In this document: positions 27,457-35,487 of the stretch, in pieces | How the letters are laid out: each line of letters opens with the position of its first letter | Numbering within the stretch: the stretch's first letter is position 1 | From: Sulfitobacter sp. HNIBRBA3233 | GTDB lineage: Bacteria > Pseudomonadota > Alphaproteobacteria > Rhodobacterales > Rhodobacteraceae | Reading direction: 5' to 3' | Length of the DNA stretch: 64,000 nt | Assembly (NCBI RefSeq): GCF_040149665.1 | Contig: NZ_JBEFLP010000001.1 | Span: forward strand, 2,604,001 to 2,668,000 | The notes under the pieces: generated by a model | Seen by the model: the letters and a program-made list of their open reading frames with translations, nothing else | Told to the model about the DNA's origin: nothing | The model's database searches: none | Made by a program: the position numbers and the translations under genes

Positions 27457-28332
27457 ATGGCTGAAATCACATTGCTCGACGGCGGCATGGGGCAGGAACT
27501 GGTCCATCGCGCGGGCGACAAGCCGACGCCGCTCTGGTCGACCCAGATCATGATAGACCGGCCCGGCCTCGTGGCCGAGGTGCACCGTGATTTCACGCAG
27601 GCCGGGGCCACTGTCGCCACGGTCAATTCCTACGCGATCCACCACGACCGTCTCGAAGGGACGGGGATGGAGGACAGCTTTTCCGACCTGCACGCCATGG
27701 CGCTGGAGGAAGCGCGGACCTCCGGTGCCGCCCGGATGGCTGCCTCTATCGGGCCGCTGGGTGCGACCTATCGGGCCGATCTGCACCCCGACAGCGACAC
27801 CGCCGAGGCGCTGTTCGGCGAAATCGTCGATCTGCTGGCGCCGCACTGTGATCTGGTGCTGTTCGAAAGCATCGCGTCGGTTGCGCAGGCGCGCGATGCG
27901 ATGCGCGCGGCCAAGCGCACGGACAAACCCGTCTGGCTGGCCTTCACCGTCGGCGATGCCGATGGCAGCGTGCTGCGCTCTGGCGAACCGCTCGCCGAGG
28001 CGCTGAAATCCGGGCATCCCGACGCCGTCCTGATCAATTGCTCGACACCCGAAGCGATCCCTGCCGGTCTGGCGGTGCTGGCGGACACTGGCCTGCCCTA
28101 CGGCGCCTATGCCAACGGGTTCGAGACCATCACCGAAGGGTTCCTGCAAGACAAGCCAACGGTGGACGCGTTGCGGGTGCGCAAGGACTTCACGCCCGAG
28201 AACTACGCCGATCACGTCATGGCGTGGGTCGATGCGGGGGCCACAATCGTCGGCGGCTGTTGCGAAGTCAGCCCCGGCCATATCGCCGAAATCGCCCGAC
28301 GCCTGCGCGCGGCGGGTCACACCATCGTCTGA
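27457..28332 (+). CDS. Homocysteine S-methyltransferase family protein, betaine-homocysteine methyltransferase-like
   Basis: A 291-residue TIM-barrel methyltransferase. The three zinc cysteines are Cys195 (INCSTPEAI) and Cys268-Cys269 (VGGCCEVSP), and LLDGGMGQEL at residue 6 is the family opening. It lies between two dimethylglycine dehydrogenase-type genes. The most economical reading is transfer of a methyl group from glycine betaine (or another methylated compound) to homocysteine, yielding dimethylglycine for the neighbours. S-methylmethionine or dimethylsulfonium donors are alternatives that the sequence cannot exclude. Confidence 0.85.
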   Translation: MAEITLLDGGMGQELVHRAGDKPTPLWSTQIMIDRPGLVAEVHRDFTQAGATVATVNSYAIHHDRLEGTGMEDSFSDLHAMALEEARTSGAARMAASIGPLGATYRADLHPDSDTAEALFGEIVDLLAPHCDLVLFESIASVAQARDAMRAAKRTDKPVWLAFTVGDADGSVLRSGEPLAEALKSGHPDAVLINCSTPEAIPAGLAVLADTGLPYGAYANGFETITEGFLQDKPTVDALRVRKDFTPENYADHVMAWVDAGATIVGGCCEVSPGHIAEIARRLRAAGHTIV

Positions 28333-28343
28333 GGAGCCCCTGA

Positions 28344-30785
28344 ATGGCCGATGTTCCCACCCATGCCCGTGTCGTCATTATCGGAGGGGGGGTCATCGGC
28401 TGTTCCGTCGCCTATCACCTGACCAAGCTGGGATGGCGCGATGTCGTGCTTCTGGAACGCAAGCAGCTGACCTCGGGCACCACCTGGCACGCTGCCGGTC
28501 TGATCGCGCAGTTGCGCGCGACGGCGAATATGACGAAGCTCGCTAAGTACAGTCAGGAACTCTACGGCAGCCTCGAGGCCGAGACAGGCGTGGCAACGGG
28601 CTTCAGGCGGGTGGGGTCGATCACCGTGGCACTCACCGGCGAACGCCGCGAGGAGATCTTCAGGCAGGCGGCCATGGCACGCGCCTTCGGCGTGGAGGTC
28701 GAGGAGATTTCCCCTGCCGAGGTCAAGGCGCGCTATAGCCACCTCAACACGCAGGGTGTGACCGGCGGGGTCTACCTGCCGAAAGACGGGCAGGGGGATC
28801 CGGCCAATATCGCGCTGGCACTGGCCAAGGGCGCGCGCCAGCGCGGCGCGCAGGTGCTGGAGCGCACGGCAGTCACGGGCATCACGCGGTCAGGCCGCCG
28901 CGTGACCGGCGTGGACTGGCAGCAGGGCGCAGAGACAGGCCATATCGCCGCCGACGCGATCGTCAACTGCGCGGGCATGTGGGGCCATGCTGTGGGACGG
29001 ATGGCCGGCATCAACGTGCCCCTGCACGCCTGCGAACACTTCTACATCGTGTCCGAGCCCATCGAGGGTCTCACTCAGATGCCGGTGCTGCGGGTGCCGG
29101 ACGAATGCGCCTACTACAAGGAAGACGCGGGCAAGATGATGCTGGGCGCCTTCGAGCCTGTGGCAAAGCCCTGGACGCTGGATATACCGCGCGATTTCGA
29201 ATTCGATCAGTTGCCCGAGGATTTCGACCACTTCGAGCCGATCCTCGAACAGGCCGTCGCGCGGATGCCGATGCTGGGCGAAGCGGGCATCCATACCTTC
29301 TTCAACGGTCCCGAAAGCTTTACCCCCGACGATGCTTACCACCTTGGCCTTGCGCCCGAGATGGACAACGTCTGGGTCGCGGCGGGGTTCAACTCCATCG
29401 GGATCCAGTCGGCGGGCGGTGCGGGCATGGCGCTGGCGCAGTGGATGGACGAGGGGCAGAAACCCTTTGACCTTGGCGATGTGAACATCGCGCGGATGCA
29501 GCCCTTTCAGGGCAACCGCCGCTACCTGCGCGAACGGTCTTCGGAAACGCTGGGGCTGCTCTATGCCGACCACTTCCCGTTTCGGCAAAAGGCGACCGCG
29601 CGCGGTGTCCGCCGCACGCCGTTTCACGCCGAGCTTTTGAAACACGGCGCGGTGATGGGCGAGCTTGCCGGATGGGAGCGCGCCAACTGGTTTGCCCGTC
29701 CGGATCAGGAGCGCGCGTATCGCTACAGCTGGCGTCGGCAGAACTTCTTTGAAAACGTGGCGGCGGAACACCGCGCCGTGCGCAGCGGTGTCGGCATGTA
29801 CGACATGTCGTCCTTTGGCAAGATCCGCGTGGAGGGCCGCGATGCCGAAGCCTATCTGAACCACGTCGGCGGCGGCGATTTCTCGGTGCCGGTGGGCAAG
29901 ATCGTCTATACCCAGTTCCTCAACCCGCGCGGCGGGATCGAGGCGGACGTAACGGTGACGCGCCTGTCGCCGACCGCCTATCTGGTGGTGACACCTGCGG
30001 CGACGCGGCTGGCGGACGAGACATGGATGCGCCGCCATATCGGTGACTTCAACGTGGTGCTGACGGATGTGACCGCTGGCGAGGGCGTGCTGGCCGTCAT
30101 GGGGCCGCGTGCGCGCGACCTGATGCAGGCCGTATCGCCCAACGATTTCTCGAATGCCGCAAACCCTTTCGGCACCGCGCAGGAGATCGAGCTGGGCCTC
30201 GGCCTCGCACGGGCGCACCGCGTCTCCTATGTAGGCGAGCTGGGGTGGGAAATCTATGTCAGCGCCGATCAGGCGGTCCACGCCTTCGAGACGCTGATGG
30301 AGGCGGGGCAGGAGGTGGGACTGACCCTCTGCGGGATGCACATGATGGACAGTTGCCGCATCGAGAAAGCCTTCCGCCACTTCGGCCACGACATCACGTC
30401 GGAGGATCACGTCCTTGAGGCGGGGCTCGGTTTTGCCGTGAAGACCGACAAGCCCGATTTCATCGGCCGTGACGCGGTGCTGGCGAAACGCGACGCGGGA
30501 TTGGCGCGCCGTCTGCTGCAGTTCCGCCTGACCGATCCCGAACCGCTGCTTTATCACAACGAACCCATCCTGCGGGATGGCGAAATCGTGGGATATGTCA
30601 GTTCGGGGGCGTATGGTCACAGTCTGGGTGGCGCCATCGCCATGGGCTATGTGCCCTGTGCGGGTGAGGGGGCGGCAGAGCTTCTGGCCTCGCGCTACGA
30701 GATTGATGTGATGGGCACCCGCGTGCGCGCCGAGGCGGCGCTGAAGCCCATGTATGACCCGAAATCGGAACGGGTAAAAATGTAA
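28344..30785 (+). CDS. Dimethylglycine/sarcosine dehydrogenase-like FAD protein with GcvT domain (2)
   Basis: An 813-residue paralogue of the upstream dehydrogenase with the same plan: FAD domain with VVIIGGGVIGCSV and covalent FAD His49 in TTWHAAGL, then a GcvT-type folate domain with YVGELGWEIYVSAD and a C-terminal YDPKSERVK. TTWHAAGL followed by a regular helix is closer to classical dimethylglycine and sarcosine dehydrogenases. It begins 11 bases after the methyltransferase stop and ends the probable operon. Together the genes would convert betaine to glycine in three demethylations. Confidence 0.88.
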   Translation: MADVPTHARVVIIGGGVIGCSVAYHLTKLGWRDVVLLERKQLTSGTTWHAAGLIAQLRATANMTKLAKYSQELYGSLEAETGVATGFRRVGSITVALTGERREEIFRQAAMARAFGVEVEEISPAEVKARYSHLNTQGVTGGVYLPKDGQGDPANIALALAKGARQRGAQVLERTAVTGITRSGRRVTGVDWQQGAETGHIAADAIVNCAGMWGHAVGRMAGINVPLHACEHFYIVSEPIEGLTQMPVLRVPDECAYYKEDAGKMMLGAFEPVAKPWTLDIPRDFEFDQLPEDFDHFEPILEQAVARMPMLGEAGIHTFFNGPESFTPDDAYHLGLAPEMDNVWVAAGFNSIGIQSAGGAGMALAQWMDEGQKPFDLGDVNIARMQPFQGNRRYLRERSSETLGLLYADHFPFRQKATARGVRRTPFHAELLKHGAVMGELAGWERANWFARPDQERAYRYSWRRQNFFENVAAEHRAVRSGVGMYDMSSFGKIRVEGRDAEAYLNHVGGGDFSVPVGKIVYTQFLNPRGGIEADVTVTRLSPTAYLVVTPAATRLADETWMRRHIGDFNVVLTDVTAGEGVLAVMGPRARDLMQAVSPNDFSNAANPFGTAQEIELGLGLARAHRVSYVGELGWEIYVSADQAVHAFETLMEAGQEVGLTLCGMHMMDSCRIEKAFRHFGHDITSEDHVLEAGLGFAVKTDKPDFIGRDAVLAKRDAGLARRLLQFRLTDPEPLLYHNEPILRDGEIVGYVSSGAYGHSLGGAIAMGYVPCAGEGAAELLASRYEIDVMGTRVRAEAALKPMYDPKSERVKM

Positions 30786-30852
30786 CCGTTACAATGCAGT
30801 GCTTTTACCGGGCGCCTGTCTGTTCTACCTATTTGGTCAGACCGGAGGACAG

Positions 30853-31779
30853 ATGCGCAATCCCGACACCCAGCCGCCGACACAGGACCAGGACACGCCG
30901 CAGGGCCTTGCCTTTGCACTGGGCGCCTACATTCTGTGGGGGTTTCTGCCGCTCTACATGAAGGCGCTCAGCCACATGGGCGCGGCCGAGGTGGTCGCGC
31001 ACCGGATCATCTGGTCGGTGCCGATCGCGCTTGTGGTGCTGATCGCGACCCGCCGCACCGGTGCCTTGCGCGAGGCGCTGCGCAACCCGCGTATGCTGGG
31101 CATGGGATGCGTGACGGCGGCGCTGATCTCGATCAACTGGGGGATCTATGTCTGGGCGATTTCCGTCGGCCAGACCGTCGATGCTGCCATCGGATATTAC
31201 ATCAACCCGCTGTTCAGCATCTTTCTGGCGGCGCTGGTTCTGGGCGAACGGCTGAGCCGTGCGCAGCTGGCGGCCATCGCCGTGGCGGGGGTCGCGGTGC
31301 TGGTGCTGATCGTGGACGCCGAACGCACACCCTGGGCGGCCTTCGGCCTGATGCTGAGCTGGGGGTTTTACGCGCTGGCGAAGAAAAGCCTGCCCATCGG
31401 CCCCAATCAGGGGTTCCTGCTGGAGGTGCTGATCCTGCTTGCGCCTTCGCTGGGCTACGTTGTGTGGCTGGGGACAACCGGCGAAGGGCATTTCGCCACC
31501 GGCGACGCTTTCGACACGTGGATGCTGGTCGGCTGTGGACTGGTGACGGCGGTGCCGCTGATGTTTTATGCCAACGGCGCAAAGCTGTTGCGCCTGTCGA
31601 CCATCGGTATCCTGCAATATATCGCACCGACGATGATCTTCCTCGTCGCGATATTCGTCTTCGACGAACCGGTCGGGCGCGCGCGCATGGTCGCCTTCCC
31701 GCTCATCTGGCTGGCGCTGGTGATCTATACGACTTCCATGGTGCGCCAAATGCGCGCCCGCACGGCGGCACCGCGATAG
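30853..31779 (+). CDS. rarD: RarD-type EamA family permease
   Basis: A 308-residue inner-membrane protein with about ten hydrophobic segments of the drug/metabolite transporter superfamily. The N-terminal pattern GAYILWGFLPLYMKAL, then AHRIIWSVP and SINWGIYVWAI, then IGYYINPLFSI, are RarD signatures. RarD members were linked to chloramphenicol resistance, but the natural substrate is unknown. GGAGG just before the ATG at 30853 fixes the start. It ends 2 bases from the convergent NTF2-like gene. Confidence 0.87.
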   Translation: MRNPDTQPPTQDQDTPQGLAFALGAYILWGFLPLYMKALSHMGAAEVVAHRIIWSVPIALVVLIATRRTGALREALRNPRMLGMGCVTAALISINWGIYVWAISVGQTVDAAIGYYINPLFSIFLAALVLGERLSRAQLAAIAVAGVAVLVLIVDAERTPWAAFGLMLSWGFYALAKKSLPIGPNQGFLLEVLILLAPSLGYVVWLGTTGEGHFATGDAFDTWMLVGCGLVTAVPLMFYANGAKLLRLSTIGILQYIAPTMIFLVAIFVFDEPVGRARMVAFPLIWLALVIYTTSMVRQMRARTAAPR

Positions 31780-31781
31780 GA

Positions 31782-32192
31782 TCAGGACAGCGCCGACTTG
31801 TGCTGCAGGAACGACGGATCCTGCGAGACGCGTTCGTTCATAGCGGCCCGCAAGGCGCCGATCGTCTTGTAGGGTCGCATCACCACCTCGAAGTGCTGGA
31901 TCAGCCCGTCGTCGCCGAGTGTGATCAGATCGACCCCGACGCAATCCAGACCATCGACCTTGCACTGGAACTCGAGCGCCCAGTCGTTGCCGGAGCCCAT
32001 CACGCGGCGATAGCTGAAGTCGGTGAAGACCTCGTTCACATGGCCAAGCACAGCCGCCACGGCCGCGCGCCCGTTCCAGGTGGCCCAATAGGTCGGCGGC
32101 TGGAAGCGCACGTCCTCGGCCATCAGCTCTGCGATGCCATCGTGAGTATGCGCGAGGACCTTGTCGTGGAAACTCTGGATTGTCGGATGCAT
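31782..32192 (-). CDS. NTF2-like / SnoaL-type domain protein
   Basis: A 136-residue protein with the cone-shaped NTF2-like fold, recognised from an opening helix (MHPTIQSFHDKVLAHTHDG), AEDVRFQPPTY, and ALEFQCKVDGLDCVGVDLIT followed by IQHFEVVMRPYK. Members bind or transform small hydrophobic molecules; no catalytic residue set points to a reaction here. The start at 32192 has GGGAGAGA a few bases upstream. A longer frame lies antisense to the pseudouridine synthase gene and is not used. Confidence 0.78.
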   Translation of the reverse strand: MHPTIQSFHDKVLAHTHDGIAELMAEDVRFQPPTYWATWNGRAAVAAVLGHVNEVFTDFSYRRVMGSGNDWALEFQCKVDGLDCVGVDLITLGDDGLIQHFEVVMRPYKTIGALRAAMNERVSQDPSFLQHKSALS

Positions 32193-32266
32193 GGGTCTCT
32201 CCCTTTTTTCGCAGAGTGGCACGGGGCGGGTTGAAAACCTAGTCATGCAACGCGATAGGGTGGGGC

Positions 32267-32914
32267 ATGGACGCAACGTATTCTCCCCCCGACGACCCGC
32301 TGGTGGTTCTCCACGAAGACCACGAAGTGCTTCTTGTCGACAAGCCCAGTGGCCTCTTGTCGGTGCCGGGGAAAGGGCCCGATCTGGAGGATTGCCTTCT
32401 GGCGCGGGTGCAGGATGTCTTTCCGGAGGCGCTTCTTGTGCACCGTCTGGACCGCGATACGTCCGGTGTGATGATCTTCGCCCGAACGCCCCACGCGCAG
32501 CGCCACCTCGGTTTGCAGTTCGAGAAACGCATGACCAGGAAGACCTACGTTGCGCGGGTCTGGGGGGTGCCGGCAGAGAAGAAAGGCACCGTCGATCTGC
32601 CCCTGATCGTCGACTGGCCCAACCGGCCTTTGCAGAAGATATGCCGCGAGACCGGCAAGCCCGCACAGACCGACTGGCGGCTCCTCAAGGATGAGGGCAA
32701 GACCGCGCGGCTGCGTCTGATGCCGCACACCGGACGCAGCCACCAGCTTCGTGTCCACATGCTGGCCCTCGGTCATCCGATCCTTGGCGATCCGTTCTAC
32801 GCCACCGGGGCCGCCGCAGACTATCCGCGCCTTATGCTGCACTCCGAGGAATTGCGGTTCAAGCATCCCGACGGCGGCCGGTCGACCAAAATCCGGGCGA
32901 AGGCGCCATTTTGA
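32267..32914 (+). CDS. RluA-family pseudouridine synthase
   Basis: A 215-residue RNA pseudouridine synthase without an S4 domain. The catalytic Asp62 lies in VHRLDRDTSGVMIFA, and RLMPHTGRSHQLRVHM and HPILGDPFY are downstream family motifs. Size and the missing S4 domain resemble Escherichia coli RluA, which modifies U746 of 23S rRNA and U32 of some tRNAs, with the catalytic Asp at a nearly identical position. The target site is inferred only by family. Its stop codon lies within the edge of a dispersed repeat. Confidence 0.88.
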   Translation: MDATYSPPDDPLVVLHEDHEVLLVDKPSGLLSVPGKGPDLEDCLLARVQDVFPEALLVHRLDRDTSGVMIFARTPHAQRHLGLQFEKRMTRKTYVARVWGVPAEKKGTVDLPLIVDWPNRPLQKICRETGKPAQTDWRLLKDEGKTARLRLMPHTGRSHQLRVHMLALGHPILGDPFYATGAAADYPRLMLHSEELRFKHPDGGRSTKIRAKAPF

Positions 32915-32953
32915 GAGTGCGGGATTGAGTTTAAGGGCAAAATAGAGAAGCGG
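32913..32953 (-). repeat. Dispersed intergenic repeat, copy 3
   Basis: Starts at the last bases of the RluA-family gene. It differs from copy 1 at a few positions (TTAAGGGCAAAATAGAG in place of TTATTGGCAAAATGGAG on the plus strand). It faces copy 4 at 33096 in inverted orientation. Confidence 0.75.
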
Positions 32954-33068
32954 CCCGGGGCGTGGTCCACTCCGCCCTCGCGTAGTTACGCTGCGGGCGG
33001 AGCTTCTCCACTTTGCACGCAGGGTCGCTCTCCAGCTGTCTGCGCATCTCCACTCTCCCATAGCTTGG

Positions 33069-33084
33069 TTAACAGTCGCTTAAC
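33069..33084. promoter_or_regulatory. Consensus CtrA-type site TTAA-N7-TTAAC
   Basis: TTAACAGTCGCTTAAC matches the alphaproteobacterial CtrA binding consensus exactly (two TTAA halves seven bases apart). It lies in the repeat-bounded gap rather than upstream of a recognised gene, so it may be fortuitous or may control an unannotated RNA. Confidence 0.4.
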
Positions 33085-33095
33085 GCGCACACCTT

Positions 33096-33130
33096 CGCTT
33101 CTCCATTTTGCCAATAAACTCAATCCTGCC
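33096..33130 (+). repeat. Dispersed intergenic repeat, copy 4
   Basis: CGCTTCTCCATTTTGCCAAT then AAACTCAATCCTGCC; inverted relative to copy 3, and closer to copy 1 in sequence than to its neighbour. Confidence 0.8.
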
Positions 33131-33157
33131 GTTTCAGCGAGCGCAGGTGGCCGATGC

Positions 33158-33188
33158 AAAAAAAGGGCGGCCCGAAACCGGACCGCCC
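33158..33188 (-). terminator. Rho-independent terminator of the aldehyde dehydrogenase gene
   Basis: On the minus strand GGGCGGTCCG and CGGGCCGCCC form a 10-bp stem (one G-T pair) with loop GTTT, followed by seven T residues. The plus-strand side is also followed by a pyrimidine tract, so it may work in both directions. Confidence 0.88.
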
Positions 33189-33216
33189 CCTTCTTTTCTC
33201 CGGAATCGGCTCTGGA

Positions 33217-34644
33217 CTATTCGGCGGCCCAGCCCGAGACGGCTTTGACTTCGAGGAATTCCTCAAGCCCGTATGTGCCTCCCTCGCGCCCGTTGCCGGA
33301 TTGCTTGTACCCGCCAAAGGGAGAGCCCGCGGCAAAGCCCTTGCCGTTCGTTTCCACCATACCCGAGCGAAGCTGCCGCGCGACGCGCCGGCGCTTCTCG
33401 TCGTCGGTGGTCTGGACGTAGTTGGTCAGACCGTAGGGCGTGTCGTTGGCAATGGCGATCGCCTCTTCCTCGGTCTCGAAGGGGATGATCGACAGGACAG
33501 GGCCAAAGATTTCCTCGCGCGCGATCGTCATGTCGTTCGTGACATCCGCGAAAACGGTCGGCTTCACGTAGTAGCCGCGGTTCAGCCCGTCCGGACGACC
33601 AAGACCACCCGCGACGAGGCGGGCTTCCTTCATGCCTTTCTCGATCAGTCCCTGGATCTTGTCGAACTGCACTTCGGAGACCACGGGCCCGATGTGGCGG
33701 CCTTCTTCGGAGGCCGGTCCGACCTTGGTCTTTTCTGCGACATCGGCGGCCTGTGCCACTGCGGTTTCGTATTTCGAGCTGTGCACCAGCATCCGGGTTG
33801 GCGCGTTGCACGACTGGCCCGAGTTGGCAAAGCAGTGACGTGCGCCGCGCACGACGGCTTTTTCGTCGGCATCCGCGAAGATGATATTGGCACCTTTGCC
33901 GCCAAGCTCGAGCGAGACGCGTTTGAGCGTGTCCGCCGCTGCTTTCGAGATCGCGATGCCCGCGCGGGTCGAGCCGGTGAAGCTGACCATGTCCACATCG
34001 GGATGCGCCGAAAGCTGGCTGCCGACACCTGCGCCATCGCCATTGACCATGTTGAACACGCCTGCGGGGAACCCAGCCTCATGCACGAACTCAGCAAAGA
34101 GCAGACCCGAGAGCGGGGCCACTTCGGACGGTTTCAACACCATCGTGCAGCCTGTCGCCATGGCCGGGATCGCCTTGAGCATGATCTGGTTCATCGGCCA
34201 GTTCCAGGGCGTGATCAATGCGCAGACGCCGATGGGCTCGAGCAGGGTTTTTTCGGTCGCGGTGAAATCGCGCTCGAAGTCGAATTCCTCGAAGGCTTTC
34301 AGAAAGCCGCCGATGTGCCAGCTGCCTGCGCCGACCTGGCTGCTGCGGCTCATTTCGATGGGCGCGCCCATCTCCATGCTCATGGCCTGAGCCATTTCCT
34401 CGCTGCGGGCCTTGTAGATGTCGGCCAGTTTCTGGATCAGCGCGACGCGTTCCTCGCGCGGGGTCTGCGACCAGCCGGGAAAGGCCGCGCGCGCGGCGGC
34501 GACAGCGGCGTCCGTATCCGCCTGACTGCCGAGCGAGATCGTGGCACATTGTTCCTCTGTCGAGGGGTCGATGACCGGATAGTCGTTGGCCTGGGCGGGG
34601 TCGACCCACGCGCCGTTGATGTAGAATTGCTTTTTCTCCAGCAT
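33217..34644 (-). CDS. NAD(P)-dependent aldehyde dehydrogenase
   Basis: A 475-residue aldehyde dehydrogenase of the classical superfamily. The general base Glu246 is in LELGGKGAN, the nucleophile Cys279 is in NSGQSCNAPTR, and the oxyanion Asn lies in PWNWPMNQ. GSTRAGIAISKAA is the cofactor-binding helix. The ATG at 34644 has AAAGGAGC 6 bases upstream. GQSCNAPTR is a variant also seen in broad-specificity aldehyde dehydrogenases; substrate not identifiable. It ends at a strong terminator. Confidence 0.9.
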   Translation of the reverse strand: MLEKKQFYINGAWVDPAQANDYPVIDPSTEEQCATISLGSQADTDAAVAAARAAFPGWSQTPREERVALIQKLADIYKARSEEMAQAMSMEMGAPIEMSRSSQVGAGSWHIGGFLKAFEEFDFERDFTATEKTLLEPIGVCALITPWNWPMNQIMLKAIPAMATGCTMVLKPSEVAPLSGLLFAEFVHEAGFPAGVFNMVNGDGAGVGSQLSAHPDVDMVSFTGSTRAGIAISKAAADTLKRVSLELGGKGANIIFADADEKAVVRGARHCFANSGQSCNAPTRMLVHSSKYETAVAQAADVAEKTKVGPASEEGRHIGPVVSEVQFDKIQGLIEKGMKEARLVAGGLGRPDGLNRGYYVKPTVFADVTNDMTIAREEIFGPVLSIIPFETEEEAIAIANDTPYGLTNYVQTTDDEKRRRVARQLRSGMVETNGKGFAAGSPFGGYKQSGNGREGGTYGLEEFLEVKAVSGWAAE

Positions 34645-34776
34645 GGGAATGCTCCTTTGATGAGAATTTGGCGCCACTCTGTCATCGGCATCCGCGGTTC
34701 GCAAGCGGGGGGATGGCAACCGTCGCAGGAATGACTAGGTAGGGGGCAACGGATACAAAAAGAGGAGACTTGAACC

Positions 34777-35430
34777 ATGGCTTTGCGCATCAACGACACC
34801 GTCCCGGATCTTGAGGTCGCGACCGATCAGGGCATGATCAAGCTGCATGACTGGATCGGCGACAGCTGGGCGATCCTGTTTTCACACCCCAAGGATTTCA
34901 CGCCGGTCTGCACCACGGAATTCGGAGCGGTCGCCCAACTGGCCGACGAGTGGGAAAAGCGCGGCACCAAAGTGATCGGCGTTTCCGTCGACGGCGTCGA
35001 GGATCACAAGAAGTGGAAAGGCGATATCGAAACCGTTGCCGGCACCAAGGCGGGTTTCCCGATCATCGCGGATGGCGACCTTGAAGTGTCCAAGGCCTTC
35101 GACATGCTGCCTGCCGAGGCCTACCTGCCCGACGGGCGCACGCCCGCCGACAGCGCGACCGTGCGGTCGGTTTTCATCATCGGGCCGGACAAGCAGCTCA
35201 AGCTCAGCATGACCTATCCGATGACCGTCGGACGCAACTTTGCCGAGGTGCTGCGCGCCCTCGACGGGTTGCAGACATCGACCGGCAAGGGCGTAGCAAC
35301 ACCTGCCAACTGGAACGTGGGCGACGATGTGATCATCCCCGCAACCCTGTCGGACGAGGACGCGAAGGCGAAGTTCGGTGAGTTCAAGACCGTGCTGCCC
35401 TATCTGCGCACGACCAAGGCCCCGTCCTGA
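34777..35430 (+). CDS. 1-Cys peroxiredoxin (Prx6 family)
   Basis: A 217-residue thiol peroxidase reducing hydrogen and alkyl peroxides. The peroxidatic Cys45 is in SHPKDFTPVCTTEFG, and the long C-terminal arm ending in VLPYLRTTKAP is typical of the Prx6 group, which lacks a resolving cysteine. GAGGAG precedes the ATG by about 10 bases. It is divergent from the aldehyde dehydrogenase gene and ends at its own terminator. Confidence 0.92.
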   Translation: MALRINDTVPDLEVATDQGMIKLHDWIGDSWAILFSHPKDFTPVCTTEFGAVAQLADEWEKRGTKVIGVSVDGVEDHKKWKGDIETVAGTKAGFPIIADGDLEVSKAFDMLPAEAYLPDGRTPADSATVRSVFIIGPDKQLKLSMTYPMTVGRNFAEVLRALDGLQTSTGKGVATPANWNVGDDVIIPATLSDEDAKAKFGEFKTVLPYLRTTKAPS

Positions 35431-35459
35431 GCGCGTCGGACAGGCAGTGACACGAAATG

Positions 35460-35487
35460 CGGCTGCCCCTTGCGGGGTGGCCGTTTT
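35460..35487 (+). terminator. Rho-independent terminator of the peroxiredoxin gene
   Basis: CGGCTGCCCC (35460-35469) pairs with GGGGTGGCCG (35474-35483) around TTGC, with two G-T pairs, followed by TTTT. Confidence 0.82.

Larger units (their letters stand above)
32915..33157. other. Gene-free, repeat-bounded intergenic segment
   Basis: I find no credible gene between the pseudouridine synthase and the aldehyde dehydrogenase. The segment contains two inverted copies of the dispersed repeat, an extended hairpin at 32970-33002 (CTCCGCCC with GGGCGGAG, plus inner GCGTA with TACGC), a partial repeat-like string CTTCTCCACTTTGC at 33003-33016, and a CtrA-like site. The convergent genes on both sides do not need a promoter here. 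Confidence 0.6.

Noticed and set aside
32913-33130. Insertion sequence
   Set aside because: There is no transposase frame and the terminal copies are imperfect; I describe it as an inverted repeat pair only.
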